DNA from: an uncultured Eubacteriales bacterium | GTDB lineage: Bacteria > Bacillota > Clostridia > Christensenellales > Aristaeellaceae | Length of the DNA: 33,371 bases | Assembly (NCBI GenBank): GCA_902789365.1 | Contig: CADANQ010000027.1 | Coordinates: 1 to 33,371, forward strand | Reading direction: 5' to 3' | Shown here: positions 14,310-21,734 of the stretch, piece after piece | Position numbering within the stretch: position 1 is the first letter of the stretch | Layout: the number at the start of each line of letters is the position of its first letter | The notes under the pieces: generated by a model | Told to the model about the DNA's origin: nothing | What the model saw: the letters and a program-made list of their open reading frames with translations, nothing else | Database searches by the model: none | Made by a program: the position numbers and the translations under genes

Positions 14310-15194
14310 ATGCGGATCCTTGAGCATGTCGTCACGGACTCCGAGGAAGGAAGCACGGTGGGGCAGATCCTGAAAAACAGGATGCAGCTCGCCAGGAGCC
14401 TTGTCAGCAGGCTGAAGTTCTCCTCGGGCATATTGCTGGACGGGCGGGAGGTCCATACGGACCGCAGGACCCGGACGGGGGAGAGGGTGACCGTCCTCCT
14501 CCGGGACGAAAAGCCGGTGTGGCATGGGCTGAAGGCCTTTGACGGCCCCTTCGGAATCCTTTACGAGGACGAGGATATCCTGGCGGCGGACAAGCCCGCG
14601 CCGCTGGCGTCCATCGCTTCCGCCAGGCAGGGCGGGGACAGCCTGGAGGGACGCGTCTTTTATCATTACGGGGAGGATCCCTGCTTTGTGTACCGCCCGG
14701 TGAACCGGCTGGACAAGGGCACCAGCGGGGTGATGCTGATCGCCCGGAACGCCTTCTGCCAGGCGGCGCTTCAGAAAACGCTGCATACGGACGATTTTGT
14801 CCGGACATACCTGGCGGTGACGGAGGGAATCCCCGAGGAAAAAGAGGGGCTGATCTCCCGCCCCATACTGCGCCTGCCGGGAGGGGTCAGACGCGCCGTT
14901 TCGGACCTGGGGCAGAGGGCGGAAACCTTTTACCGCGTGCTGGAGACGGGGCGCGGACGGGCGCTGGTGTTCCTGCGCCTGTATACCGGGCGCACCCACC
15001 AGATCCGCGTGCACCTGAGCTCCATCGGATGCCCGGTGGCGGGGGACTACATGTACGGCAAAGGGCTGGACGAGCTTCCCGGCCGGTTCGCGCTCCACAG
15101 CCATACCGCGGAGTTCCTGCATCCGGCGACCGGGGAAAGAATGAAACTGACGGCGCCCTTCCCGAATGAACTGAGGGCCCTTCTCGAAAAATAA
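14310..15194 (+). CDS. RluA-family rRNA/tRNA pseudouridine synthase
   Basis: A 294-residue enzyme converting uridine to pseudouridine in structured RNA. It has an N-terminal S4-like segment (about 15-65), then the catalytic domain. The RluA signature around the catalytic Asp is R-P-V-N-R-L-D-K-G-T-S-G-V (Asp135); family members most often have H-R-L-D-R-D-T-S-G, and the Asn-Arg-Leu-Asp form here is known in clostridial homologues. The C-terminal motifs T-G-R-T-H-Q-I-R-V-H-L and G-C-P-V-A-G-D are intact. The start at 14310 has an AGGGGG site only four bases upstream. It is monocistronic, and its end abuts the terminator of rplL. The target base cannot be predicted. Confidence 0.9.
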   Translation: MRILEHVVTDSEEGSTVGQILKNRMQLARSLVSRLKFSSGILLDGREVHTDRRTRTGERVTVLLRDEKPVWHGLKAFDGPFGILYEDEDILAADKPAPLASIASARQGGDSLEGRVFYHYGEDPCFVYRPVNRLDKGTSGVMLIARNAFCQAALQKTLHTDDFVRTYLAVTEGIPEEKEGLISRPILRLPGGVRRAVSDLGQRAETFYRVLETGRGRALVFLRLYTGRTHQIRVHLSSIGCPVAGDYMYGKGLDELPGRFALHSHTAEFLHPATGERMKLTAPFPNELRALLEK

Positions 15195-15217
15195 AAACCC
15201 GCTCCGTGAGGAGCGGG
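15191..15217 (-). terminator. Rho-independent terminator of rplJ-rplL
   Basis: A perfect 8-bp stem, CCCGCTCC and GGAGCGGG with a four-base loop, followed on the minus strand by TTTTTATTTTT. It overlaps the stop codon of the convergent RluA gene. It shows that the rplJ-rplL transcript ends here and does not run into rpoB. Confidence 0.9.
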
Positions 15218-15235
15218 CGTTGGGTGACGCCGGAA

Positions 15236-15607
15236 TTACTTGATTTCGACGGTCGCGCCGATCTCGGCGAACATGGCCTTGATCTTTTCGGCTTCTTCCT
15301 TGCTGGCGCCTTCCTTGAGGGTCTTGGGGGCGGATTCCACGAATTCCTTGGCTTCCTTCAGGCCCAGGCCGGAGACCACTTCACGGACGGCCTTGATGAC
15401 CTTGATCTTCTCGGAACCGGCGTTGGCCAGGATCACGTCGAATTCGGTCTGCTCTTCAGCGGGAGCGGCGGCGGCGGCGGGGCCGGCGGCGACAGCCACG
15501 GGAGCGGCAGCGGAAACACCAAACTTTTCTTCCAGAGCTTTGACCAGCTCGTTCAGCTCGAGAACGGTCATGTTCTCAATAGCGGAAATAAAATCTTCAT
15601 GCGTCAT
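15236..15607 (-). CDS. rplL: 50S ribosomal protein L7/L12
   Basis: A 123-residue stalk protein that recruits translation GTPases. The N-terminal dimerisation domain ([22 protein letters not shown]) is followed by an Ala/Pro hinge (about 33-52) and the C-terminal domain (F-D-V-I-L, K-I-K-V-I-K-x-[10 protein letters not shown]). The ATG at 15607 is chosen because GGAGG lies 9 bases upstream; an ATG three codons earlier would abut the site. It follows rplJ after 42 bases. In most bacteria rpoB comes next; here a terminator and a convergent gene do. Confidence 0.97.
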   Translation of the reverse strand: MTHEDFISAIENMTVLELNELVKALEEKFGVSAAAPVAVAAGPAAAAAPAEEQTEFDVILANAGSEKIKVIKAVREVVSGLGLKEAKEFVESAPKTLKEGASKEEAEKIKAMFAEIGATVEIK

Positions 15608-15649
15608 TGTGCGCATCCTCCATTCAAAATCTTCGTGCGTTCTGACAGG

Positions 15650-16162
15650 TCAGGCAGAGGCTTCTTCGTTCTTTTTTGCAATGGCGTCAAGCAGATAGAC
15701 CATCTTGGCGATCGGGCTGTTGATGGAACCGACCAGGCGGGCCAGAAGGACCTCCCTGGAGGGAATCAGAGACAGGGCCTTGATTCCGTCTTCGGTCATG
15801 ACCTGACCGTCCAGAAGACCGCCCTTTACGCTGAGGTTTTCCTTTTCCTTCTTGTTCTTCTCGATGAATTCGCAGATGACCTTTGCGGGGGCCACGGCGT
15901 CCTTCATGCCGAAGGCAAAGGCGTTGGGGCCGGTCAGGTGATCGTTCAGGCCGGAGATGCTGAGTTCGTCCAGCGCGCGGCTCACCAGCTTGTTCTTGAG
16001 AACGCAGTATTCAACGCCGTTTTCACGGAACTGATTGCGCAGCTTGGTCACTTCCTCGACGGTGACGCCGGAGTAATGGACCACCACCACGGACTGGGCG
16101 TTCTGGAATTTTTCCTTGATCTCGCTGACGATCTGCTTTTTCGCTTCCTGATTCGCGCTCAT
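15650..16162 (-). CDS. rplJ: 50S ribosomal protein L10
   Basis: A 170-residue protein that anchors L7/L12 dimers to the ribosome and, in complex with them, represses its own operon through the leader RNA. The N-terminal rRNA-binding part has V-V-V-V-H-Y-S-G-V-T-V-E-E and N-K-L-V-S-R-A-L; the C-terminal helix (A-R-L-V-G-S-I-N-S-P-I-A-K-M-V-Y-L-L-D-A-I-A-K-K) carries the L7/L12 binding sites. A GAAGGTG site precedes the ATG. It begins the two-gene operon behind an L10 leader and its own promoter. Confidence 0.97.
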   Translation of the reverse strand: MSANQEAKKQIVSEIKEKFQNAQSVVVVHYSGVTVEEVTKLRNQFRENGVEYCVLKNKLVSRALDELSISGLNDHLTGPNAFAFGMKDAVAPAKVICEFIEKNKKEKENLSVKGGLLDGQVMTEDGIKALSLIPSREVLLARLVGSINSPIAKMVYLLDAIAKKNEEASA

Positions 16163-16193
16163 GTTTTAGTTTCACCTTCTTCCAGGCTGAATT

Positions 16194-16224
16194 AAAAGAG
16201 CCCCTGTGCAATTGGCACAAGGGC
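16194..16224 (-). terminator. Attenuator terminator within the L10 leader
   Basis: On the minus strand GCCCTTGTGC (16215-16224) and GCACAGGGGC (16200-16209) form a 10-bp stem with one G-U pair and a five-base loop, followed by TCTTTT (16194-16199), about 30 bases before rplJ. It lies downstream of the promoter and within the leader, so it is an attenuator rather than the end of an upstream gene. Confidence 0.85.
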
Positions 16225-16335
16225 ATCGAAACATCACGTAAATAATGTCTGATCACACTTGCACCTCGGCCGGCGGGAAACCCCATTAAACCGCGAAGCG
16301 GTACCTGCTGTCTTAGGCACAGGCTCTTTCAAGCC
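16225..16335 (-). promoter_or_regulatory. L10 ribosomal-protein leader (autoregulatory RNA)
   Basis: The minus-strand RNA contains the conserved L10-binding core near its 5' end: C-C-T-A-A-G-A-C-A-G-C-A-G-G, followed by a small CCGC-TTCG-CGG hairpin. L10, bound with L7/L12, is known to recognise this kink-turn-like region in Firmicutes. Its 5' arm AAAGAGCCTGTGC (16317-16329) is complementary to the 3' half of the attenuator (GCACAGG...CTCTTT), so a long-range antiterminator helix competes with the terminator. Binding of excess L10 would be expected to free the terminator. Confidence 0.85.
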
Positions 16336-16341
16336 TCGGAT

Positions 16342-16371
16342 ATTATAACGTCCCCGGGGGGGATGTGTCAA
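16342..16371 (-). promoter_or_regulatory. Sigma-A promoter of rplJ-rplL
   Basis: On the minus strand: -35 TTGACA (16366-16371), 18-base spacer and -10 TATAAT (16342-16347). The start near 16335 gives a leader of about 170 bases. No rplK-rplA genes precede it; the next gene upstream is divergent. Confidence 0.85.
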
Positions 16372-16433
16372 GCCTTTTTTTCCCCGGGCGGGGACGCGCT
16401 GGCGGCTTAAGGGGCTTTTTTTGAACGCCGGGG

Positions 16434-16462
16434 TTGTGATGGCCGGAAAACAACGGTATAAT
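16434..16462 (+). promoter_or_regulatory. Sigma-A promoter of walJ-comEC-holA-rsmG
   Basis: -35 TTGTGA (16434-16439), 17-base spacer and -10 TATAAT (16457-16462), about 45 bases before the walJ start. Confidence 0.7.
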
Positions 16463-16509
16463 GGGCTTTGAAATATAATGATGGAAGATTGGCAAGAAAG
16501 GACAGCCCA

Positions 16510-17304
16510 ATGGTTTTCTGTTCCCTGTTTTCCGGATCCTCCGGCAATTGCGCTTATGTTTCCTGCGGCTCCACAGCCCTGCTGGTGGACGCGGGACTGT
16601 CGGGAAAGGCGATCGAAGGAGCGCTTTCCTCCATCGGCGCGGATATTTCCCGGATCAGCGCGGTGGCGGTGACGCACGAGCATATCGATCATGTCAAGGG
16701 CATCGGGGTAATGGCGCGCAAGTATCATATCCCCGTTTACTGCACTCCCGGGACGTGGCGGAACATGCCCCGCTCCGTGGGGGAGATTCCCGCTTCCCTG
16801 AGGCGGGATATCGAACGGGGGGAGGACTTTTATATCGGCGATCTCAGCCTGACGCCCTTCCCGATTTCCCACGACGCGGCGGAGCCGGTGGGGTTCCGCA
16901 TCTGGGGCGGCGGGCGAAGCGTCGCCGTCGCCACGGATATGGGATATATAAAAAAAGAGACCCTGAAGATTCTTTCCGGGACGGACCTGGTCCTGATCGA
17001 AAGCAACCACGACCCGGATATGCTGCGGGACAATCCGCGGTATACCGCGGCGCTGAAGGCCAGGATCAGGGGCAGGACGGGGCATCTGTCCAATGACGAC
17101 TGTGCCCGGGCCGTGATGGAACTGTACGACGAGGGCACAAGGCATGTGGTGCTGGGGCACCTGAGCCATGAAAACAATACCCCGGAAAAAGCCCACGGGA
17201 CCGTCTGCGCCCTGGCGGCGGCCAGGGGGATTGTCCCGGACCGGGATCTCATGGTGGACCTGGCCTGGCGCGACAGGGTCGGCAGGGTGTATCATCTGGA
17301 ATAA
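16510..17304 (+). CDS. walJ: WalJ/YycJ-type metallo-beta-lactamase-fold exonuclease-like protein
   Basis: A 264-residue cytosolic metallo-beta-lactamase-fold protein of the YycJ/WalJ family, found with walRK in many Firmicutes and linked to coordination of replication, DNA repair and the cell wall. It begins M-V-F-C-S-L-F-S-G-S-S-G-N, which is diagnostic, and has the metal motif T-H-E-H-I-D-H at 55-61 (ligands His56, His58, Asp60, His61), with later ligands at S-H-D and G-H-L-S-H-E-N. The start at 16510 has an AGAAAGGA site about 8 bases upstream. Here it is not next to walRK but heads an operon with comEC, holA and rsmG, 19 bases before comEC. Confidence 0.88.
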   Translation: MVFCSLFSGSSGNCAYVSCGSTALLVDAGLSGKAIEGALSSIGADISRISAVAVTHEHIDHVKGIGVMARKYHIPVYCTPGTWRNMPRSVGEIPASLRRDIERGEDFYIGDLSLTPFPISHDAAEPVGFRIWGGGRSVAVATDMGYIKKETLKILSGTDLVLIESNHDPDMLRDNPRYTAALKARIRGRTGHLSNDDCARAVMELYDEGTRHVVLGHLSHENNTPEKAHGTVCALAAARGIVPDRDLMVDLAWRDRVGRVYHLE

Positions 17305-17323
17305 GGGCAGGTGACGTGAAAAA

Positions 17324-19639
17324 ATGCGACCATCCCCGTTTTGGAAAGGACGGCCGCTTGCTGCGTCGGCGCTGTTCATGGCTTTGGGGATCCTGGCCGG
17401 CAGGACCGTGGGGTTCATGCCGGGGATCATGGCGGGGTCCGCCGCGCTGGGCGCGCTGCTTATCCTGCTTTTGTCCCGGCTGAAAAAAGATGTGTTCCCC
17501 GGCGTTGTCGCCGTTGTTTTTTCGCTTTCCGCCCTGTATGCGGGGTATGCCGCCCGGCCGTATGACGTCCCCGCCGGGGGCTATGTGGCGGAGGGCTACG
17601 TATCGGGCGAGGTGGTCAGGCGCGACGACGGATCCTTCCGGGCCGCGCTCAGGGACGTGGAAGCGGTGGACATGACCGGAAAGCATGTCCGCCTCGGAAG
17701 GGTCTACTGGACCTTCCGGCCCTATGACGACGAAGAGATCGATCAGATGGGGCGGACGCTTTTTGACGGGGACAGGGTGACCTTTGCGGGCACCGTATAC
17801 CGGCCCTCGGGCCGGACGAACCCCTGGGGATTCGACTTTTCCCTGTACCTGAGGCAGAACGGCTTTGACTGCGCCGTTTCCGGCTGCTCCTCCCCGACCG
17901 TGGTCCGTGAGGCGGACGTGGATTTTTCAGGCGGAATGCTTCGCCTGCGGCTTAAGCTGAGCGCAGAAATGGACCGGATCTTCGGCGATTCGGCTCCGTG
18001 GCCCCAGGCCCTCCTCCTGGGGGAGCGGGACAGGCTGAGCGAGGATACCAGGCAGGCCTTTTCCGATCTGGGCATCGCCCATATCCTGGCGGTCAGCGGT
18101 CTGCATGTGGGCCTGATCGGCGCCCTGCTCCTGTTTATCCTGAGGAAGGCGTCAGCCCCGCCCCGGCTCCGCCTGGTCATTCTGGCGGGATTCCTGCTGT
18201 TTTACTGCGCCCTGCTGGATTTCAGCCATCCGGTGTGCCGGGCGTCGATCCTCCTGGTCCTGGGAGAGGGGAGGCACTGCGTCCGCCGGTCCGCGGACGG
18301 GCTGACGTTTCTGTCGGCTTCGATGATCGTGATCCTTCTCATATCGCCCCTGAGCCTGTTTTCGGCCGGTTTCCGGATGACGTTCTGCGCGGTGCTCGGT
18401 ATCACGATCCTCTCCGGCCCCATCTCCAGGGCGCTGCGCCGTCCGTTGGGCCGCCGGACGGCGTCGGCATTGGGCGCTTCCTGGGGCGCGGCTGCCGGCG
18501 TTGCGATCCCCCTGGCGGATACGTACCATTCGCTGGCGCTCCTCGGGCTTGTCCTGAGTCCGCCGGTATGCCTGGCCATGGGCGTTCTTTTGCCGGCGTA
18601 TCTTGCGATTTTTGCCGTGGGCTGCGTGTGGCTTTCGGCGGGACAGTTCCTGGCCGGAATACTGCACGCGTGTCTCAGCCCCCTGGAAGGGCTGTTCTCC
18701 GCCTGGTCGGCCCGGGGCGTCGGGGTGGTGCCCGTTCCCGCGGCGCCGGGAGCGGCGATCGCGGCGCTGTGCGCCGCGGCGTTCGTCGTGTCGGATTATA
18801 CCGTGATGAAAAGACGCGCCCGCGTTCTGTGCGTCGCGGCGGCGCTGATCGTGACGGCGGGCGCTTTTACGGCAAGGGGAGATACAAGGGTAAGATACCT
18901 TCAGCTTTCGGCGGGCCAGGGGGACTGCGCCCTGATCCTTGACGGAAGGGAAACGGTGGTCATCGACTGCGGCGAGGACGGAGGCGACCTCAGGTCCTGG
19001 CTTCTTTCGGAGGGCAGGCAGGCGGACACGGTGGTGCTGACCCATCTGCACGCGGACCACTGCGGCGGATTGATCGACCTGATGAAGGGCGGCGTCGGCA
19101 TCGGCCGCGTGATTCTTCCGGAGGGCGCGGAGGACGTGGAGATCGACGCCCTGGGATCCGCGGTGATGGCGATGCTCCGGGAGAGGGGGATTCCGATATC
19201 CTTTGTGCGCGCGGGGGATGTTTTCACGACGGACAGAGCGCGCTTTGAGGTCCTGTGGCCCGAGGGGAACGCCGTACGGCCCCTGTCGGACGCCAACGAT
19301 TACTCCCTGACCTTCATGTGCGAGGCGGGAGGCGTGAAGGTGCTTTTTACCGGCGACCTGAGCGGGACCTACGAAACGTACGCCGCCCGGGACGCGGATA
19401 TTCTGAAGGCAGCCCATCACGGAAGCGCTTCTTCCACGGGGGAAAGGTTCCTTGATATCGTGACCCCGAAGATCGCGGTGATCACCTGCCGCAGCGGCAT
19501 GAAGCTGCCGTCGGAGGATACCCTCGGGCGGCTGAGGGAGGCGGGCTGCGTGGTTTACAGGACGGATGAGACCGGCTGCCTGACATTTTACCTTGACGGC
19601 GGCGGCGCGGAGGTGGTCCCGTATCTGGCGGGGCGCTGA
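17324..19639 (+). CDS. comEC: ComEC/Rec2 family DNA-uptake channel protein
   Basis: A 771-residue polytopic membrane protein. It has an N-terminal ComEC domain with an OB-like outside part (about 40-190), the competence domain with many membrane helices (about 215-470, including G-L-H-V-G-L-I-G), and a C-terminal metallo-beta-lactamase domain (about 520-760) with the ligand motif T-H-L-H-A-D-H at 573-579. ComEC is the inner-membrane channel for single-stranded DNA during natural transformation, and its beta-lactamase-like domain is thought to degrade the other strand. All three parts are intact, so the protein appears functional, but no comEA, comF or pilus genes are seen here, so competence is not established. 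It lies between walJ and holA. Confidence 0.92.
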   Translation: MRPSPFWKGRPLAASALFMALGILAGRTVGFMPGIMAGSAALGALLILLLSRLKKDVFPGVVAVVFSLSALYAGYAARPYDVPAGGYVAEGYVSGEVVRRDDGSFRAALRDVEAVDMTGKHVRLGRVYWTFRPYDDEEIDQMGRTLFDGDRVTFAGTVYRPSGRTNPWGFDFSLYLRQNGFDCAVSGCSSPTVVREADVDFSGGMLRLRLKLSAEMDRIFGDSAPWPQALLLGERDRLSEDTRQAFSDLGIAHILAVSGLHVGLIGALLLFILRKASAPPRLRLVILAGFLLFYCALLDFSHPVCRASILLVLGEGRHCVRRSADGLTFLSASMIVILLISPLSLFSAGFRMTFCAVLGITILSGPISRALRRPLGRRTASALGASWGAAAGVAIPLADTYHSLALLGLVLSPPVCLAMGVLLPAYLAIFAVGCVWLSAGQFLAGILHACLSPLEGLFSAWSARGVGVVPVPAAPGAAIAALCAAAFVVSDYTVMKRRARVLCVAAALIVTAGAFTARGDTRVRYLQLSAGQGDCALILDGRETVVIDCGEDGGDLRSWLLSEGRQADTVVLTHLHADHCGGLIDLMKGGVGIGRVILPEGAEDVEIDALGSAVMAMLRERGIPISFVRAGDVFTTDRARFEVLWPEGNAVRPLSDANDYSLTFMCEAGGVKVLFTGDLSGTYETYAARDADILKAAHHGSASSTGERFLDIVTPKIAVITCRSGMKLPSEDTLGRLREAGCVVYRTDETGCLTFYLDGGGAEVVPYLAGR

Positions 19640-19660
19640 ATCTGACCGGCCGGTTTTCAC

Positions 19661-19687
19661 GGCGGCCCGGCATCCCGAAGGGCCGCC
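19661..19687 (+). other. Intercistronic hairpin between comEC and holA
   Basis: A perfect 8-bp stem, GGCGGCCC (19661-19668) with GGGCCGCC (19680-19687), around an 11-base loop in the 76-base gap. It is not followed by a T-run, so it is unlikely to stop transcription; it may affect message stability or the ratio of the two proteins. Confidence 0.55.
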
Positions 19688-19715
19688 TGAAGAGACGGCC
19701 AAAACAGGGGACAAA

Positions 19716-20783
19716 ATGACGGAAACAAGCAAATACAATTATTTATCTTTCTTCGCGGATGTCCGGGCGGGCCGGTTCCACCGGTGCTGCCTGTTTGAGG
19801 GCGAGGAGGAATACACCAAGGACAAGGCGCTGGAGCAATTGATCGCCTCGGCGGTGGGGGATTCGTTTCCGGAGATTAACGTGACGACCCTCCGCGACCC
19901 CGCGCCGGACGAAATAATCGCCTGCGCGGAAACGGTTCCGTTCATGGCGGACAGGCGCGTCCTTGTGATCCGGGATTATGCCATGCTTTCGGGCAAGCCC
20001 AGGGACTATGACGAGGATACGGCCTATGACAGGCTCGAAAAGTATCTTCCCAACGCCCAGGAAGCCGTCTGCATCGTCTTTTTCGTGCGCGGGAAGGCGG
20101 ACGGGAAAAGGAAATTCAAAAAGATGCTGCAGAAAAAAGCCCTGTGCGTCGATTTTGTGCGCCCGGACGATGTGTACCTTTCGAAATGGACGGCGAAGGA
20201 ACTGAAAAAATACGGCAGGATCATCACCCGGGAAACCATGTCCATGCTGTGGTTCCGCTGCTCCAGGGACATGTATACCCTGGAGGGCGAGATCAGCAAG
20301 CTGGCGGCTTATACCGACGCCCCGGAAGTGACCGCGGCGGATGTTGAAGCTGTCTGTTCTCAGTCCAGCGAGGCAAGGGTATTCGACCTGGCGTCCGCCC
20401 TTCTTTCCGGGGACGGGCTGAAAGCCTTCAGGATCAGGCGGGAGCTGCTGCTGGGCGGCGAATCCTCCGCGAAGCTCATGGCGCTGCTGGCGGAGGAATG
20501 CCGGCGGGTGCGGTATTGCCGGGAGATGTCAGGGGACGGTGTTTCGACGTATGAGGCGGCGTCCCGGCTGGGCATGCCCGAGTTTGCGGTCCGCGCCGCC
20601 CTGCGCGTCGGCAGGGACTATTCCCCGGAGAGCCTCAGGGACATGTGCAGGGACTGTGTGGAGACCGAATTCGCAGTGAAATCCGGGGCGCAGGAGGAAG
20701 ACGGCGCGATGGAAGCGCTGATGCTGCGCATCCTTTGCCGGCGCGGCGCGGACGCGTCCCGGAAAAGCCCTTCGGGCCGGTGA
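19716..20783 (+). CDS. holA: DNA polymerase III delta subunit (clamp loader)
   Basis: A 355-residue protein. The delta subunit opens the beta sliding clamp as part of the clamp-loader complex. Family features are the early L-F-E-G-E-E-E-Y segment, the R-V-L-V-I-R-D-Y region, and the helical C-terminal collar domain (A-R-V-F-D-L-A-S-A-L-L-S-G-D-G onward). The protein lacks a Walker A motif, as expected for delta. The ATG at 19716 has an AGGGGA site ahead; a longer open frame upstream has no such site and overlaps the end of comEC. The ComEC-HolA adjacency is common in bacteria. Confidence 0.9.
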   Translation: MTETSKYNYLSFFADVRAGRFHRCCLFEGEEEYTKDKALEQLIASAVGDSFPEINVTTLRDPAPDEIIACAETVPFMADRRVLVIRDYAMLSGKPRDYDEDTAYDRLEKYLPNAQEAVCIVFFVRGKADGKRKFKKMLQKKALCVDFVRPDDVYLSKWTAKELKKYGRIITRETMSMLWFRCSRDMYTLEGEISKLAAYTDAPEVTAADVEAVCSQSSEARVFDLASALLSGDGLKAFRIRRELLLGGESSAKLMALLAEECRRVRYCREMSGDGVSTYEAASRLGMPEFAVRAALRVGRDYSPESLRDMCRDCVETEFAVKSGAQEEDGAMEALMLRILCRRGADASRKSPSGR

Positions 20784-20805
20784 AACAAACGAAAGGCGGA
20801 AAAGT

Positions 20806-21513
20806 ATGGAGATCAGGGAAGCTCTGGACAGATACCGGATCCCGTGGAATCCCGTGGGTATCGAACGACTGGAGGTTTACCGGAGGTTTTTAAGGGAAAA
20901 GAACGCCGTTATGGACCTGACCAGCGTTCCGGACGAGGAAACGGCGGAAAGGCATTTCGCCGATTCCCTGATGCCCCTTTCATATCCCGGCGTCATCCCG
21001 CGGGAAGGCCGCGCGGCGGACGTGGGAAGCGGGGCCGGTTTTCCCGGCCTGCCCCTGGCCGCCTTCTGTCCGGGGGTGCGTTTCTTCCTGATCGACGCCC
21101 AGGAGAAGCGGTGCGCTTTTTTGAGGGACTGCGCTTCCCGGATGGACCTGAAGAACGTGGAGGTCATCCACGCCCGGGCCGAGGAGGCCGGAAGGCGGGT
21201 GGCGCTCAGGGAAACCTTCGACCTGACTGTCGCCCGGGCCGTTGCGCCGCTGAACGTTTTGTGCGAATACCTGGCGCCGCTGACCAGGACGGGCGGAAAA
21301 TGTGTCTGCTGGAAGGGAGCACCGGATACGGAAGAGAGGCGGGACGGCGATTACGCGGCCGGCGTGCTTGGCCTCGGGGCGGGGGAGACGCTTGCTTTCC
21401 GCGAGGCGGAGGCCGAAAGGACGCTGTACATTTATCGGAAGCTTTCGGCGACGCCGGAAAAATATCCCAGGCGGAACGGAATCCCGTCCAAACGTCCCCT
21501 CAGGGAAGGATGA
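20806..21513 (+). CDS. rsmG: 16S rRNA 7-methylguanosine methyltransferase RsmG (GidB)
   Basis: A 235-residue SAM-dependent methyltransferase that modifies a guanosine in the 530 loop of 16S rRNA; loss causes low-level streptomycin resistance. The SAM-binding motif D-V-G-S-G-A-G-F-P-G-L-P is at 72-83, R-F-x-x-x-D...Q-E-K-R follows, and the C-terminal motif P-R-R-N-G-I-P-S-K-R-P-L is intact. It starts at 20806 with an AAAGGCGG site about 8 bases upstream. It closes the walJ-comEC-holA-rsmG run. In many relatives it lies with mnmE-mnmG near the origin; here mnmE is 5 kb away on the other strand and mnmG is not seen. Confidence 0.93.
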   Translation: MEIREALDRYRIPWNPVGIERLEVYRRFLREKNAVMDLTSVPDEETAERHFADSLMPLSYPGVIPREGRAADVGSGAGFPGLPLAAFCPGVRFFLIDAQEKRCAFLRDCASRMDLKNVEVIHARAEEAGRRVALRETFDLTVARAVAPLNVLCEYLAPLTRTGGKCVCWKGAPDTEERRDGDYAAGVLGLGAGETLAFREAEAERTLYIYRKLSATPEKYPRRNGIPSKRPLREG

Positions 21514-21570
21514 CGGCGGGAATTTGCTTTTTTTTCATTATATGTTCAAAAAAAGTTCATTATTATACAT

Positions 21571-21660
21571 TATAATTCAGTTGTGAGCAGAGATGCTCAT
21601 CCTCTCTCCCCTTCTTACAGGCAGGACCCGCGTGGTGCGAAAGCATCGCACGGGTCTTGT
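21571..21660 (+). ncRNA. Candidate small RNA between rsmG and rho
   Basis: In an AT-rich patch (21525-21580) of a GC-rich genome a -10-like TATAAT sits at 21571-21576, but no good -35 is seen. Downstream come a perfect 5-bp hairpin GAGCA-GAGA-TGCTC (21586-21599), a C/T-rich single-stranded segment CCTCTCTCCCCTTCTT (21601-21616) that is complementary to Shine-Dalgarno sequences, and a bulged stem-loop (21625-21656; GACCC with GGGTC and GTGCG with CGCAC) followed by TTGTTCTGT. This promoter, seed and terminator-like order is that of a trans-acting sRNA of about 75 bases. No protein reads through it. Confidence 0.4.
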
Positions 21661-21675
21661 TCTGTATTGACATAT

Positions 21676-21715
21676 AAAGAAAGCCCGCGCGTCTCCCAAA
21701 GGAATGACACGCGGG
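21676..21715 (-). terminator. Rho-independent terminator of rho
   Basis: On the minus strand CCCGCGTGT (21707-21715) pairs with ACGCGCGGG (21684-21692), nine pairs with one G-U, followed by CTTTCTTT. A second CCCGCGTGT copy lies just upstream, forming a short direct repeat. The loop is 14 bases. Confidence 0.8.
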
Positions 21716-21734
21716 ATGTACACGCGGGAAGGGC

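Noticed and set aside
19661-19687. Terminator between comEC and holA
   Set aside because: The hairpin is strong but no T-run follows, and the genes look co-transcribed; kept as a hairpin only.
18152-19738. 528-codon minus-strand frame opposite comEC
   Set aside because: Antisense to ComEC; composition dominated by Arg, His, Gln and Pro typical of a shadow frame; no ribosome-binding site.
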